Assembly (NCBI GenBank): GCA_016764435.1
Contig: JAESRX010000011.1
Coordinates: 1-64,000 of the forward strand
DNA length: 64,000 nt
Origin: Flavobacteriaceae bacterium
Lineage (GTDB): Bacteria; Bacteroidota; Bacteroidia; Flavobacteriales; Flavobacteriaceae
Direction of reading: 5' to 3'
Below, one piece after another: positions 1 through 7,805 of this stretch. Positions within the stretch are counted from its first letter, which is position 1. Each line of letters starts with the position of its first letter. The position numbers were made by a program, and so were the translations under genes. The notes beneath the pieces were generated by a model. That model was given only the letters and a program-made list of their open reading frames with translations, had not been told where the DNA came from and did not search any database.

Positions 1-1013
1 TAGGTATTGGCTACATAGTTTGCCAGTTTAGTGCCTTGACAGCCAGCCTTAAACTTACCGCCTACATCTTTCACCGCTACTTTGGCTAGCTCTGCAGTAA
101 GTTTGTTAAGTGGATGGGTATAGCTATCCTTAGCAATTTGAGAATGCGATGGACTATTCCCGTAATTAGGACTCAGGTGACTTTGCGCCTCTGGTACTAC
201 CTCATCAAAGGAGCCTAAAATAATATTTAACACTAATTTAGGTATAAAAGTGAGCACATCAGCAAGGTAGCCCATGTTTTTTGAGAAATTTTCGGCTGTA
301 GTTGCGCCCAGTTTTTCGAAAAAATCTGTAGATAACCATTCCATACCATCCGCCTTTTTATATTCGGCAGCCATAAAATCTTGAAACGTCAAAATAGTTT
401 CATACCAATTTAACCAAGTAGAAAATTCAATCCCTAAATAGCTGCCGTTTGTTTTTGCTGTATCACTTTTTTGCCCTTTTAAAAAATCTTTTAATGCTTT
501 TAGCAAAAACATTTCCGACAAGGTTCTATGCCCAGGAATGCGGCGTTTATAATCGCCAATTTTTGGATCGAATAACAAATCTGCTATTTTTGGTCCAACA
601 CTAGCGATGGTATCTTCGGTTAAAAAAGTACCGCTAACCACAGGTAATTTTGTATACGATTTATTTTTATAGGATTGTACCCAAGGGTATACATCTGCCC
701 CCTGCTTACGTAAGGAAATTTCGGTAAAATTAGTGTGTGCAAAAAAATCTTCTAATACATGTAGTGCGGCACCCAAATGCCTAAATCCTATTTTATTTTG
801 TCCTTTTGCACAGGCTAACTCCAGCTGCTCTTTCATATAAGTTACCGACGATGGGCGTGACGGAGAATCCTTCCAAAAAAACTTAGACATATTTTTTTCT
901 TCGTCTATTTGCCAAGATTCTTGATTGTCGCCTGCGTATAAATATTTAATTTGTGTTCCTTTTAGTCTTGTGTACTTAAAAGAAATACGTGCTCCTTTAT
1001 CATCCGTAATCAT
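1..1013 (-). CDS. HET-C domain protein, likely T6SS-associated toxin (partial, runs off window start)
   Basis: About 337 codons are open from the ATG at 1013 to the window edge, so the C-terminus is missing. The translation carries the hallmark LGAALHVLEDFFAHTNF around residues 80-96 and, near the window edge, a histidine-bearing SHSQIAKDSYTHPLNKL segment. Both are typical of HET-C proteins, named after a fungal heterokaryon incompatibility factor; bacterial members are often found beside type VI secretion genes and are suspected metal-dependent lipid-active toxins. It lies downstream of a vgrG on the same strand, which fits a VgrG-delivered effector. The N-terminus is short for the family. 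The start is only 4 bases past the stop of the preceding lipoprotein frame, and the two frames would join into one if a single G were removed (see 1022-1026). Family call fairly sure; activity inferred. Confidence 0.7.
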   Translation of the reverse strand, partial: MITDDKGARISFKYTRLKGTQIKYLYAGDNQESWQIDEEKNMSKFFWKDSPSRPSSVTYMKEQLELACAKGQNKIGFRHLGAALHVLEDFFAHTNFTEISLRKQGADVYPWVQSYKNKSYTKLPVVSGTFLTEDTIASVGPKIADLLFDPKIGDYKRRIPGHRTLSEMFLLKALKDFLKGQKSDTAKTNGSYLGIEFSTWLNWYETILTFQDFMAAEYKKADGMEWLSTDFFEKLGATTAENFSKNMGYLADVLTFIPKLVLNIILGSFDEVVPEAQSHLSPNYGNSPSHSQIAKDSYTHPLNKLTAELAKVAVKDVGGKFKAGCQGTKLANYVANT

Positions 1014-1017
1014 AGAC

Positions 1018-1227
1018 TCATCCCCCAAACACTTGTTCAGCTTCTTGCAGGGTCATGCCTAGGCGAAAAGGTTTCTTATTATAACTAAGCTCGCAACCAT
1101 TAAGCGCAAAGCGGTGTTGTTGTGCCATATAGGCTTTGTAGTCTGGGCTTTGTGCATCTATACTGTCATTTTTACTGATTTGGCAGCTGCTTAGTACTAA
1201 ACAGAGTAGTATGGTGAGTGTTTTCAT
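1018..1227 (-). CDS. Small lipoprotein frame, probably the frameshifted 5' end of the HET-C gene or a truncated immunity-like lipoprotein
   Basis: A 69-residue frame with a lipoprotein signal peptide (LLCLVLSSC, Cys 15) is followed by a short segment with GMTLQEAEQVFG. That motif resembles the small lipoprotein domains often encoded next to vgrG genes. The frame stops abruptly right after the motif, at a G5 run. With one G fewer it continues into the HET-C frame without a break (QVFG-DESMITDDKG). So this is either the true N-terminal part of the next gene, broken by a frameshift, or a truncated immunity-type lipoprotein translationally coupled to it. It lies 304 bases downstream of vgrG, on the same strand. 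Confidence 0.5.
   Translation of the reverse strand: MKTLTILLCLVLSSCQISKNDSIDAQSPDYKAYMAQQHRFALNGCELSYNKKPFRLGMTLQEAEQVFGG
1022..1026 (-). other. G5 homopolymer at a frame junction
   Basis: Five consecutive G on the minus strand sit at the last codons of the lipoprotein frame. Reading through with one base fewer fuses the lipoprotein frame to the HET-C frame. Short homopolymers are common sites of slipped-strand indels and of assembly error. The sequence alone cannot separate these from a genuine two-gene arrangement. Confidence 0.55.
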
Positions 1228-1531
1228 ATTAATGTTTACTATGGTTAGTTCGTTTATCCTGTCCTTAAGATATAATCGGCAATAAAAGCTATCTACCCCT
1301 CTTACAAAAGGGCATTTCTTTAGTGCTAATTGATACTATTTCATTGCACTATTATTATTATTATTATTATCTTTTTAAGCGTAGATACTGGCTAAGAAAT
1401 GTACAATAAAATGTTTCATATTAGTTACCTTTCTCTTGCTATATATACCATTACTTCTGATTCTGTTAGGCATCATACAATTATTTTTTTATAACAGAAA
1501 AGCAATCTTATAATTCAGTTAACGCTCTCTT
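1228..1531. other. Intergenic region with an ATT microsatellite
   Basis: No gene is supported here on either strand; the longest ATG frame seen is 14 codons. An uninterrupted (ATT)6-AT tract lies at 1351-1370, about 120 bases upstream of the lipoprotein start. No clear terminator follows vgrG, so the downstream frames may be co-transcribed with it. Confidence 0.6.
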
Positions 1532-3349
1532 TTAAAACAAATTAGTTTTATCATTACTATTATGGACGATTCCTTTAGCACTTTGTAATTGAATGTCCTT
1601 TTTAGTGCTACTTACCAAAATCTGTTGCGCAATATCTTTAGAGACTGCAGAGGTACGTGTCATTTTTTTGTCAGCAATTTCTGTATGCGATGTACTTTTC
1701 TGTTTAAAATCCTCGGTTGCAGAAATAGTAATATCCTTCCCCGCTCTGGAAGAAATATTCCGTCCAGCCGTCTCATCAATATTCTCTCCTGCATTTACCA
1801 CTATATTTTTTCCTGCGCTGATATTGATATTTTCCCCCGCAATTATGTTGACATCCTTTAAGGCATTGATACTAATTGTTTCATTTTGAGTATCAATTAA
1901 TACATGATTACCTTTTTTATCCGTAATAGTAATACTCTCATTGCTAGGAGTATCGTTAAATTTAATCATATGACCACTTTTAGTAATAATGGTTTTAATA
2001 TTATTACCTTGTTTCCCTCCTGCTCCATTCTCTCCATGAAACATCGCTCCTAAAATAAAAGGTCTGTTAGGATTATTGTATTCAAAACCTATCATTACTT
2101 GGTCATTTACTTCAGGCACAAAAACATGCCCTCTGTTTTTCGCATGATTTTCACTGCTTCCAGCATCAGCGCTCATTACACGTAACCAGGAAGTTTTCAT
2201 GGTGTTTCTTTGCCAATCGAAACGCACTTGAACACGTCCCATTCCTTTCGGATCATTATTTGAGATAACAGTTGCTAATTGGCTGGCCGCTTTGGGCAGG
2301 GACACTAAAGGCTCTTCGGGAATTGTGATCCCAGAAGGAATGGCCTCGAAGGTGTTAAAATACTCTAAACGTTCTGTCGCAGTATGTATAATACGGGTAA
2401 TCATATATTCCCCATAATTTTGAATATCAAAGGTAGATTTCCCATCCACCTTCGCTGATGCCACTTTAATAACAGTCCCTACGGTTAAGCCTTGCTTGGT
2501 GCTTTTTGCTTTCATCACATGTAGCCCTGCACTTGCGGTGGCTTGTTTGCGGGCTACCAACTCGTCTATTTGAGACTTCACATTGGTCTCAATATTGGTA
2601 AAATTGTTCTGCTCCGTTGTGAATATTTCTGAAGAAGTATAAAAGGCGTGCATTCCTAATTCATTTAACCCTGCTACCTGATTTTTTGAAGAGGCACTTA
2701 GTAAATTATGGTCCGTGGCATTGTAAGAGAAATTTGTTTGTCTGTGGTCCTTTACGTTAATTTCTAACTGTATTTCGGAAAGATCTCTTCCGTATTCTAC
2801 ACGCTGTACTTCACCATGTTTTAGTTTTCCAAAGATTATTTGAGTCCCGTTATAATAAAACCATTCGTTATATTGTTTTGCTAAACGTTGTAAAAACTGG
2901 TAATTATTCTCTTGATACTGTACTTGATATTCTATTGTTTCTTTAAATTTAGGACATACAACCGTTCCTATATTTAAGCGGCCCAATGTTTCACCTACGA
3001 TAGATTCTAAGGAACTATTCACCCATGAGCATAATTGTTCTGCTCCGTCTAATAGAATGGTAGGAGAATATCCCTTTAGAATTAAATTTCCGTTATGCCC
3101 GTCCTTGTTTTCTAAATTCACAGAGGTTATATAGCCTAAAAACTCCATGGAACCAAAGTTAATAACCAAAGGCTTCCCTAACCAAATTTTAGATTTATCC
3201 ACCGTATGACCTCCACGAACTTCCACCACATCATTGTCTAAAATTATTTTAAATAAATGATGGTCGTTTATTTTCTAATTTAAGTGAATATTAGTAAAAC
3301 TAGCGATGGATTTCCCATCAATACTAAGACTGGTTCTTGGTACAATCAT
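1532..3349 (-). pseudogene. vgrG: Type VI secretion VgrG spike protein, interrupted by an in-frame amber codon
   Basis: VgrG trimers form the tip of the T6SS tube and carry effectors. The homologous reading begins at the ATG at 3349 (MIVPRTSLSIDGKSIAS...) and runs 24 codons to a TAG at 3277-3275. It then continues in the same frame with KINDHHLFKIIL, the canonical N-terminal beta-barrel segment, to the stop at 1532. The longest uninterrupted frame would need a GTG at 3229, inside the first domain, and would lack about 40 residues. The rest looks intact: gp27-like domain, gp5-like OB region (VRFDWQR, VPEVNDQVMIGFEYNNPNRPFILG) and a C-terminal beta-helix of repeated AGENINISAGKN-type units. There is no C-terminal toxin domain, so cargo would be separate, for example the downstream HET-C protein. 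No other T6SS gene is present in the window. A CAG-to-TAG change is the simplest origin. Confidence 0.85.
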
Positions 3350-3475
3350 ACATTATTGTTTTTTAATAATTAAAGCATGAAAATAACACAAAAAAATGTA
3401 TTACCCTTTCGGGAATAGGATGACAAAACTGCAGAAAACCGAAGATGTGTGCCGGAAAAATACCGGTTCACTAAA

Positions 3476-3508
3476 AAAAGGGATAAAGCCATGTGCTTTA
3501 TCCCTTTT
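3476..3508 (-). terminator. Intrinsic terminator after sulP
   Basis: A perfect 14-bp stem (3476-3489 with 3495-3508) encloses a 5-base loop, with an A/T tail on either side, so it can act in both directions. It lies 24 bases beyond the SulP stop codon and between it and the vgrG promoter region. Confidence 0.85.
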
Positions 3509-3531
3509 ATAAACGTTATTTTTATGCTGTT

Positions 3532-5187
3532 TTAATACTCATTCAGCCCCTTTGTAAATGCCTCCGGATTCGCTGCTAAATGATAACGAGGATCATCTAT
3601 ATCGTCCACAATAACCGATGCAAACTTAGGACTTCCTTTTAGTAATAATACTTTACACTCTTCACTCAAGTGTTTTAATTGCACTTTCTTTCCTTGCGCT
3701 TCATATTTTTCTACGATATTAAAAATAGCTTCAATCGCTGAATGATCACTTACACGAGATTCTACAAAATCAATTTCAATACTTTCAGGATCATTCTTTA
3801 CGTCAAATTTATCTACAAATGCAGTAATTGACCCGAAAAATAATGGGCCCCATATTTCGTATATTTTAGTCCCGTCTTCCTTGGTTCTTTTACGAGCTCT
3901 AATACGTGTCGCATTCTCCCAAGAAAACACCAATGCACTTACAATTACACCTGCAATTACAGCGATGGCTAAATCAAAAATAACCGTTAAAGAAGACACT
4001 AAAATTATAACAAATAAATCTGCTCTTGGTATTTTATTTATAATTCTAAAACTACTCCAAGCAAAGGTTCCTATCACTACCATAAACATTACTCCAACAA
4101 GAGCTGCAATTGGAATTTGCTCAATATATGAAGATCCGAATAAGATAAACAGTAATAATAACACCGCGGCAACAATACCAGATAACCTCGTACGTCCACC
4201 TCCTTTAATATTGATAATCGATTGACCAATCATAGCACAACCACCCATTCCTCCAAACAAACCTGTCACTATATTTGCACCACCCTGTGCAATACATTCT
4301 CTGTTACTATTTCCTCGAGTATCCGTTAAATCGTCAATTAAATTTAAAGTCATTAAAGATTCAATCAATCCAATGGCTGCTAAAATTAATGCATAAGGAA
4401 ATATAAATTTAATAGACTCCCAGTTAAACGGTATTTTTTGGAAAGTCTCCAAGTGTAATACTGGTAAACCTCCTTTTAATCCTTCACCTCCACCGTCTTT
4501 AATAAATGAACCAACCGTTGCTACATCTAAATTAAAGTAGATGGCTAAAAAACTCACTACTAAAATAGCCAATAAAGCCTCTGGTACTTTCTTAGTGTAT
4601 TTTAATTTTGGCAATCCCCACATCATTAACATGGTCAATCCAACCAATCCAGTCATCAACCAAAAATTGGTATTCGTAAACAACTCCGTAAACCAAGCTC
4701 CTTTATCATTCCAAAACGTGGTCCCTTCTCCGACAGCATCTGGGAACATTCCCAATTGAGAAAAGAAAATCACAATGGCTAAACCGTTCACAAACCCCAT
4801 CATAACAGGATGCGGAATTAAACGTACAAACTTCCCTAATTTTAGTAATCCGGCAGTAACCTGGATCAATCCCATCAGTATGACCGTAGCAAATAAATAG
4901 TACAATCCTAAATTCTCATCTGGAAGTCCCATCGCATTTCCATCTTTTACTAAAGACACCATTACTACCGCTAAAGCACCTGTTGCTCCAGAGATCATTC
5001 CTGGTCGACCTCCAAAAATAGAAGTAATCAAACCTACCATAAAGGCAGCATACAGTCCCACTAATGGATCTACACCAGCAACAAACGCAAAGGCTACCGC
5101 TTCTGGCACCAAGGCTAAAGAGACCGTAATACCCGACAATACATCGTTTTTAATATTAGATGCTCTCTTTCTTACAAATTCAGTCAT
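3532..5187 (-). CDS. SulP-family inorganic anion transporter with STAS domain
   Basis: This 551-residue inner-membrane protein belongs to the SulP/SLC26 family, which carries sulfate, bicarbonate or related anions, often coupled to Na+ or H+. The N-terminal part holds many hydrophobic helices, beginning with the family signature SGITVSLALVPEAVAFAF and including a glycine-rich segment (GLFGGMGGCAMIGQS). The last ~110 residues form a cytosolic STAS domain (IEIDFVESRVSDHSAIEAI). I chose the ATG at 5187: an in-frame GTG at 5229 is possible but adds a non-conserved extension. The predicted TSS gives a leader of about 70 nt holding two hairpins. No carbonic anhydrase or sulfate-assimilation gene is nearby, so the substrate cannot be assigned. 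Confidence 0.9.
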   Translation of the reverse strand: MTEFVRKRASNIKNDVLSGITVSLALVPEAVAFAFVAGVDPLVGLYAAFMVGLITSIFGGRPGMISGATGALAVVMVSLVKDGNAMGLPDENLGLYYLFATVILMGLIQVTAGLLKLGKFVRLIPHPVMMGFVNGLAIVIFFSQLGMFPDAVGEGTTFWNDKGAWFTELFTNTNFWLMTGLVGLTMLMMWGLPKLKYTKKVPEALLAILVVSFLAIYFNLDVATVGSFIKDGGGEGLKGGLPVLHLETFQKIPFNWESIKFIFPYALILAAIGLIESLMTLNLIDDLTDTRGNSNRECIAQGGANIVTGLFGGMGGCAMIGQSIINIKGGGRTRLSGIVAAVLLLLFILFGSSYIEQIPIAALVGVMFMVVIGTFAWSSFRIINKIPRADLFVIILVSSLTVIFDLAIAVIAGVIVSALVFSWENATRIRARKRTKEDGTKIYEIWGPLFFGSITAFVDKFDVKNDPESIEIDFVESRVSDHSAIEAIFNIVEKYEAQGKKVQLKHLSEECKVLLLKGSPKFASVIVDDIDDPRYHLAANPEAFTKGLNEY

Positions 5188-5198
5188 AATTATATTTC

Positions 5199-5240
5199 GG
5201 AGTTTCAACTCCAATGTTTTACATGACACCGAAGGGTGTC
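5199..5240 (-). promoter_or_regulatory. Two small hairpins in the sulP 5' leader
   Basis: Between the predicted TSS (about 5259) and the ATG (5187) the minus strand carries GACACC-CTTC-GGTGTC (5240-5225), whose loop contains a UUCG-type turn, and then GGAGTT-GA-AACTCC (5212-5199), which ends 11 bases before the start codon. Neither is followed by a T-run, so they are not terminators. They could control translation or protect the mRNA 5' end. Confidence 0.45.
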
Positions 5241-5264
5241 AATCAATTAATTTTCAAAAAGTCG

Positions 5265-5272
5265 CAAATGTA
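5265..5272 (-). promoter_or_regulatory. sulP promoter -7 box
   Basis: TACATTTG on the minus strand (5272 to 5265) matches the Bacteroidota -7 consensus TAnnTTTG and is suitably placed upstream of sulP. The TSS is expected near 5259. Confidence 0.55.
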
Positions 5273-5291
5273 CAGCTTTTATAGTTAGCTT

Positions 5292-5894
5292 TTATTTTAG
5301 TTCCTCACAACTTTCCACCAATAATACAATGTTTTCATAGCTATTGGACAATGCAACCTCTTGGGCTTCCTTGCTTTTAAAACAAACCGCATCTATCCCT
5401 TCCTCTTGCTGTGGCACTAAGTCCCCTTTATCTGTAGAAAACATTTGATACCAATAAGTAATTTTTAAGATTACTTCCCCGTTCCTTTTAAACATATGAT
5501 AGGTAGTAGGCAACGTATTTAGAATCTCTAAATCAGTAATTCCACACTCTTCTTCCACTTCTCTAATGGCGGTTTCTCTTTTATCTTCTCCTTTTTCTAT
5601 GTGACCTTTCGGCAGGTCCCACTTCCCAAATCTATGAATAAACAGTAATTCCTCCTTGTCATTATACACAAGTCCTCCTGCTGCTTTTTCTATTTTAAAA
5701 GAAGCCTTAAAAGCAGTCCATAACGTAGGTAAATCCCTATGACAAAAATGAAGATTATCGTGTTGTTTATCGAATAATTGAGCCACAATTCCCTTAAAAT
5801 CCACAGCCCTGGTATCGTGTAAAACATCCACTTCCAACGCTTCCTTAGTATTGCTAAAAATTAAAGGACGTTCATTCACAAAAACTTTATACAT
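5292..5894 (-). CDS. Nudix hydrolase
   Basis: This 200-residue cytosolic protein has a complete Nudix box, GHIEKGEDKRETAIREVEEE followed by CGI, fitting Gx5Ex7REUxEExGU, preceded by GKWDLPKG. Nudix enzymes hydrolyse nucleoside-diphosphate-linked compounds; the substrate here is unknown. About 65 residues precede the Nudix fold and may form a small separate domain, an arrangement I recall from flavobacteria. The start is the ATG at 5894 (MYKVFVNE): an upstream ATG at 5915 lies before the predicted TSS. The gene is divergent from pyrE with only 7 bases between the two start codons. Confidence 0.88.
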   Translation of the reverse strand: MYKVFVNERPLIFSNTKEALEVDVLHDTRAVDFKGIVAQLFDKQHDNLHFCHRDLPTLWTAFKASFKIEKAAGGLVYNDKEELLFIHRFGKWDLPKGHIEKGEDKRETAIREVEEECGITDLEILNTLPTTYHMFKRNGEVILKITYWYQMFSTDKGDLVPQQEEGIDAVCFKSKEAQEVALSNSYENIVLLVESCEELK

Positions 5895-5897
5895 TTG
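5890..5897 (+). promoter_or_regulatory. pyrE promoter -7 box
   Basis: TACATTTG fits TAnnTTTG and lies 4 bases before the pyrE ATG (5902), so transcription would begin at or next to the start codon, giving a leaderless or near-leaderless mRNA. The box overlaps the first codon of the divergent Nudix gene. Confidence 0.5.
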
Positions 5898-5901
5898 CAG
5901 T

Positions 5902-6543
5902 ATGATTTTCAACAAAGATACAGCAAAAAGAACAGCCGCGCTTTTACTTCAAATAAAAGCCATTAAATTAAGTCCACAAGATCCATTCACTTGGGCTTCT
6001 GGATGGAATTCTCCTATTTATTGTGACAACCGCACAACATTATCTTACCCAACAATCCGTACGTATTTACGTGAGGAATTAGGTAAAATAATTGAAGAAA
6101 AATATGGAAAACCTGAAGTGATAGCAGGCGTAGCTACTGGAGCTATTGCGATCGGTGTTTTAGTCGCCGAATACTTAAACGTACCATTTATATATGTACG
6201 CCCAGAGGCAAAAAAACACGGGAGACAAAACCAAGTAGAAGGGGTTTTAGAACCAGGAAAACGCGTCGTGGTTATTGAGGATTTGATCAGTACAGGAAAA
6301 AGCAGTTTAAATGCAGTAAAAGCATTGAAAGAAGCCGGAGCCGATGTCAAAGGAATGGTGGCTATTTTTTCTTATGGATTTGACATTGCCACCAGTAATT
6401 TTGAAAATGATGGGGTGGAATTAACAACCTTGAGTGATTATGATAACTTATTAGAATTAGCCAATGAGAACAACTATATCGCTACCAAAGAACTAGAAAC
6501 TTTAAAACAATGGCGTATTAACCCTAGTACGTGGAACAAATAA
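5902..6543 (+). CDS. pyrE: Orotate phosphoribosyltransferase
   Basis: PyrE joins orotate to PRPP to make OMP, the fifth step of pyrimidine synthesis. The 213-residue protein has the PRPP-binding motif VVVIEDLISTGKS near residue 120, the orotate-binding SGWNSPIYCDNR segment near residue 35 and the catalytic-loop region RPEAKKHGRQNQVEG. The start at 5902 (MIFNKDTAKRTA) agrees with the usual family N-terminus; a longer frame from 5851 would run through the Nudix promoter and is unlikely. The SRPBCC gene follows after 7 bases, probably in the same transcript. Other pyrimidine genes (pyrR, pyrB) are at 19.8-21.2 kb. Confidence 0.95.
   Translation: MIFNKDTAKRTAALLLQIKAIKLSPQDPFTWASGWNSPIYCDNRTTLSYPTIRTYLREELGKIIEEKYGKPEVIAGVATGAIAIGVLVAEYLNVPFIYVRPEAKKHGRQNQVEGVLEPGKRVVVIEDLISTGKSSLNAVKALKEAGADVKGMVAIFSYGFDIATSNFENDGVELTTLSDYDNLLELANENNYIATKELETLKQWRINPSTWNK
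5913..5920 (-). promoter_or_regulatory. Nudix gene promoter -7 box, inside pyrE
   Basis: TATCTTTG on the minus strand (5920 to 5913) fits TAnnTTTG. The TSS is expected near 5906, about 12 bases upstream of the Nudix ATG. The box falls in codons 4-7 of pyrE, so the two divergent promoters lie in each other's coding sequence. Confidence 0.5.
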
Positions 6544-6550
6544 CAACACA

Positions 6551-6940
6551 ATGAATTTAGAAAGCAACAACACCCCTGTTAATAAGTCACAAAAAGAAGT
6601 ATTTGAGTTTTTAACAACTCTTGAAAATTTCGAACAATTACTACCAGAAAACACCGAGAAATTTGAAATTGACGGAGATTCTATGCTCTTTTCTTTAAAA
6701 GGAATGCCAGAAATCAGATTAATTTTAAAAGAAGCGCAAGAATTTGACAAAGTAATTTTAGGAGCGGCTAGTAGCAAGTTACCTTTTACATTGACTGCGA
6801 CTATCAACGCAATTTCTGAAACTAGCTGTGAAACAACATTAAGCTTTACTGGAGATTTCAATCCAATGATGGCTATGATGGTGAAAAAACCATTGCAAAA
6901 ATTCATTGACACCTTGTCAGAAAATATTTCAAAACTATAA
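6551..6940 (+). CDS. SRPBCC (START/Bet v 1-like) family protein
   Basis: A 129-residue soluble protein without a signal peptide. The pattern of an N-terminal helix with a strand containing VFEFLTTLENFEQLLPEN, a run of strands, and a C-terminal helix (KKPLQKFIDTLSENISKL) is that of the small SRPBCC lipid- or ligand-binding fold. It sits 7 bases downstream of pyrE, and I recall this pairing as common in Flavobacteriaceae, but no biochemical link to pyrimidines is evident. An intrinsic terminator follows. Ligand unknown. Confidence 0.75.
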   Translation: MNLESNNTPVNKSQKEVFEFLTTLENFEQLLPENTEKFEIDGDSMLFSLKGMPEIRLILKEAQEFDKVILGAASSKLPFTLTATINAISETSCETTLSFTGDFNPMMAMMVKKPLQKFIDTLSENISKL

Positions 6941-6950
6941 TAAAACAACA

Positions 6951-6980
6951 CCTGTCAGCTAATTACTGACAGGCGTTTTT
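6951..6980 (+). terminator. Intrinsic terminator after pyrE operon
   Basis: CCTGTCAG (6951-6958) pairs with CTGACAGG (6966-6973) across a 7-base loop and is followed by CGTTTTT. It separates the pyrE operon from the convergent birA gene. Confidence 0.9.
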
Positions 6981-6984
6981 ATAT

Positions 6985-7722
6985 TTACACACCCGAAAAT
7001 TTGATTTCTTTTAAATTAAATTCTCGGGTTTTTTCATGTCCTATATCAACGTGTAACCTCCCAGCATGCGTCACACCTATTATCTTCCCAGAAAAAGAAA
7101 GTCCACTAGCATCCGTATAACTATTCCAGGTTTTGAAACGGAATAATTCCTGATAATACAGCGAGGTTAAAAATTCAAATCGGCCATGTAATACAATGTT
7201 CATGTAATATTCTATGCCTGTAATTATTTCATCTAAAACAAGGTCTAAATCAAAGGATTTACCGCTTAATAATTTTAAAGAAGTCGGATTGGGAACCTCT
7301 TTAGGAAAACATTCTTGATTCACATTTAAGCCAATTCCGATAATTACTCTGTTTAAATGACCTCCAGCCAAGTTATTTTCAATTAAAACACCTGCTATTT
7401 TCTGACCATCTGCCAAAATGTCGTTCGGCCATTTTACCTTTATATCATTGGCTACATAAGTAGACAATACCTGTTGCAAGGCCAACGAAACGGCCATGCT
7501 AATGAAGAACTGATCTCCTACATCAAATTTCAAGAAATTGACCAATACACTAAACGTCAGATTCTTACCCTCTTCCGAAGACCATACAGTCCCCAATTGC
7601 CCGCGACCAGCAGATTGTTTATGTGTTTGAACTACCGTAAAAGATTGTTGTTTTTCTTGCTGACAAAGTTCCTTTAAATAAGCGTTTGTAGAGCCAATGG
7701 CACTAAGTTTGATTAACTTCAT
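6985..7722 (-). CDS. birA: Biotin--[acetyl-CoA carboxylase] ligase
   Basis: BirA activates biotin with ATP and attaches it to the carrier lysine of biotin-dependent carboxylases in the cytosol. At 245 residues and starting directly with the catalytic domain (MKLIKLSAIGSTNAYLKEL), this is the monofunctional type, with no DNA-binding N-terminal domain. It shows the biotinyl-AMP loop SAGRGQLGTVWSSEEGKN near residue 38, KWPNDIL near residue 98 and KIAGVLIE. A small C-terminal domain follows. It is divergent from rsfS, with a recognisable promoter box for each in the gap. Confidence 0.95.
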   Translation of the reverse strand: MKLIKLSAIGSTNAYLKELCQQEKQQSFTVVQTHKQSAGRGQLGTVWSSEEGKNLTFSVLVNFLKFDVGDQFFISMAVSLALQQVLSTYVANDIKVKWPNDILADGQKIAGVLIENNLAGGHLNRVIIGIGLNVNQECFPKEVPNPTSLKLLSGKSFDLDLVLDEIITGIEYYMNIVLHGRFEFLTSLYYQELFRFKTWNSYTDASGLSFSGKIIGVTHAGRLHVDIGHEKTREFNLKEIKFSGV

Positions 7723-7739
7723 GATTAATAATATAGAAA

Positions 7740-7747
7740 CAAAGTTA
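7740..7747 (-). promoter_or_regulatory. birA promoter -7 box
   Basis: TAACTTTG on the minus strand (7747 to 7740) matches TAnnTTTG. The expected TSS is near 7734, about 12 bases before the ATG. Confidence 0.6.
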
Positions 7748-7777
7748 AGACAACCACGTTTACTAACAAAAAAATAA

Positions 7778-7785
7778 TAACTTTG
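7778..7785 (+). promoter_or_regulatory. rsfS-ftsH operon promoter -7 box
   Basis: TAACTTTG matches TAnnTTTG and lies 20 bases upstream of the rsfS ATG (7806). The same eight bases occur in the opposite orientation for birA. Confidence 0.6.
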
Positions 7786-7805
7786 TATTAAATAAATAAT
7801 TTTTG

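Noticed and set aside
1351-1370. (ATT)6 microsatellite as a phase-variation switch
   Set aside because: It is intergenic, 120 bases from the next start and with no adjoining promoter elements, so an effect on expression is speculative.
5851-5901. N-terminal extension of pyrE
   Set aside because: It would begin upstream of the predicted TSS inside the Nudix gene and does not fit the PyrE family.
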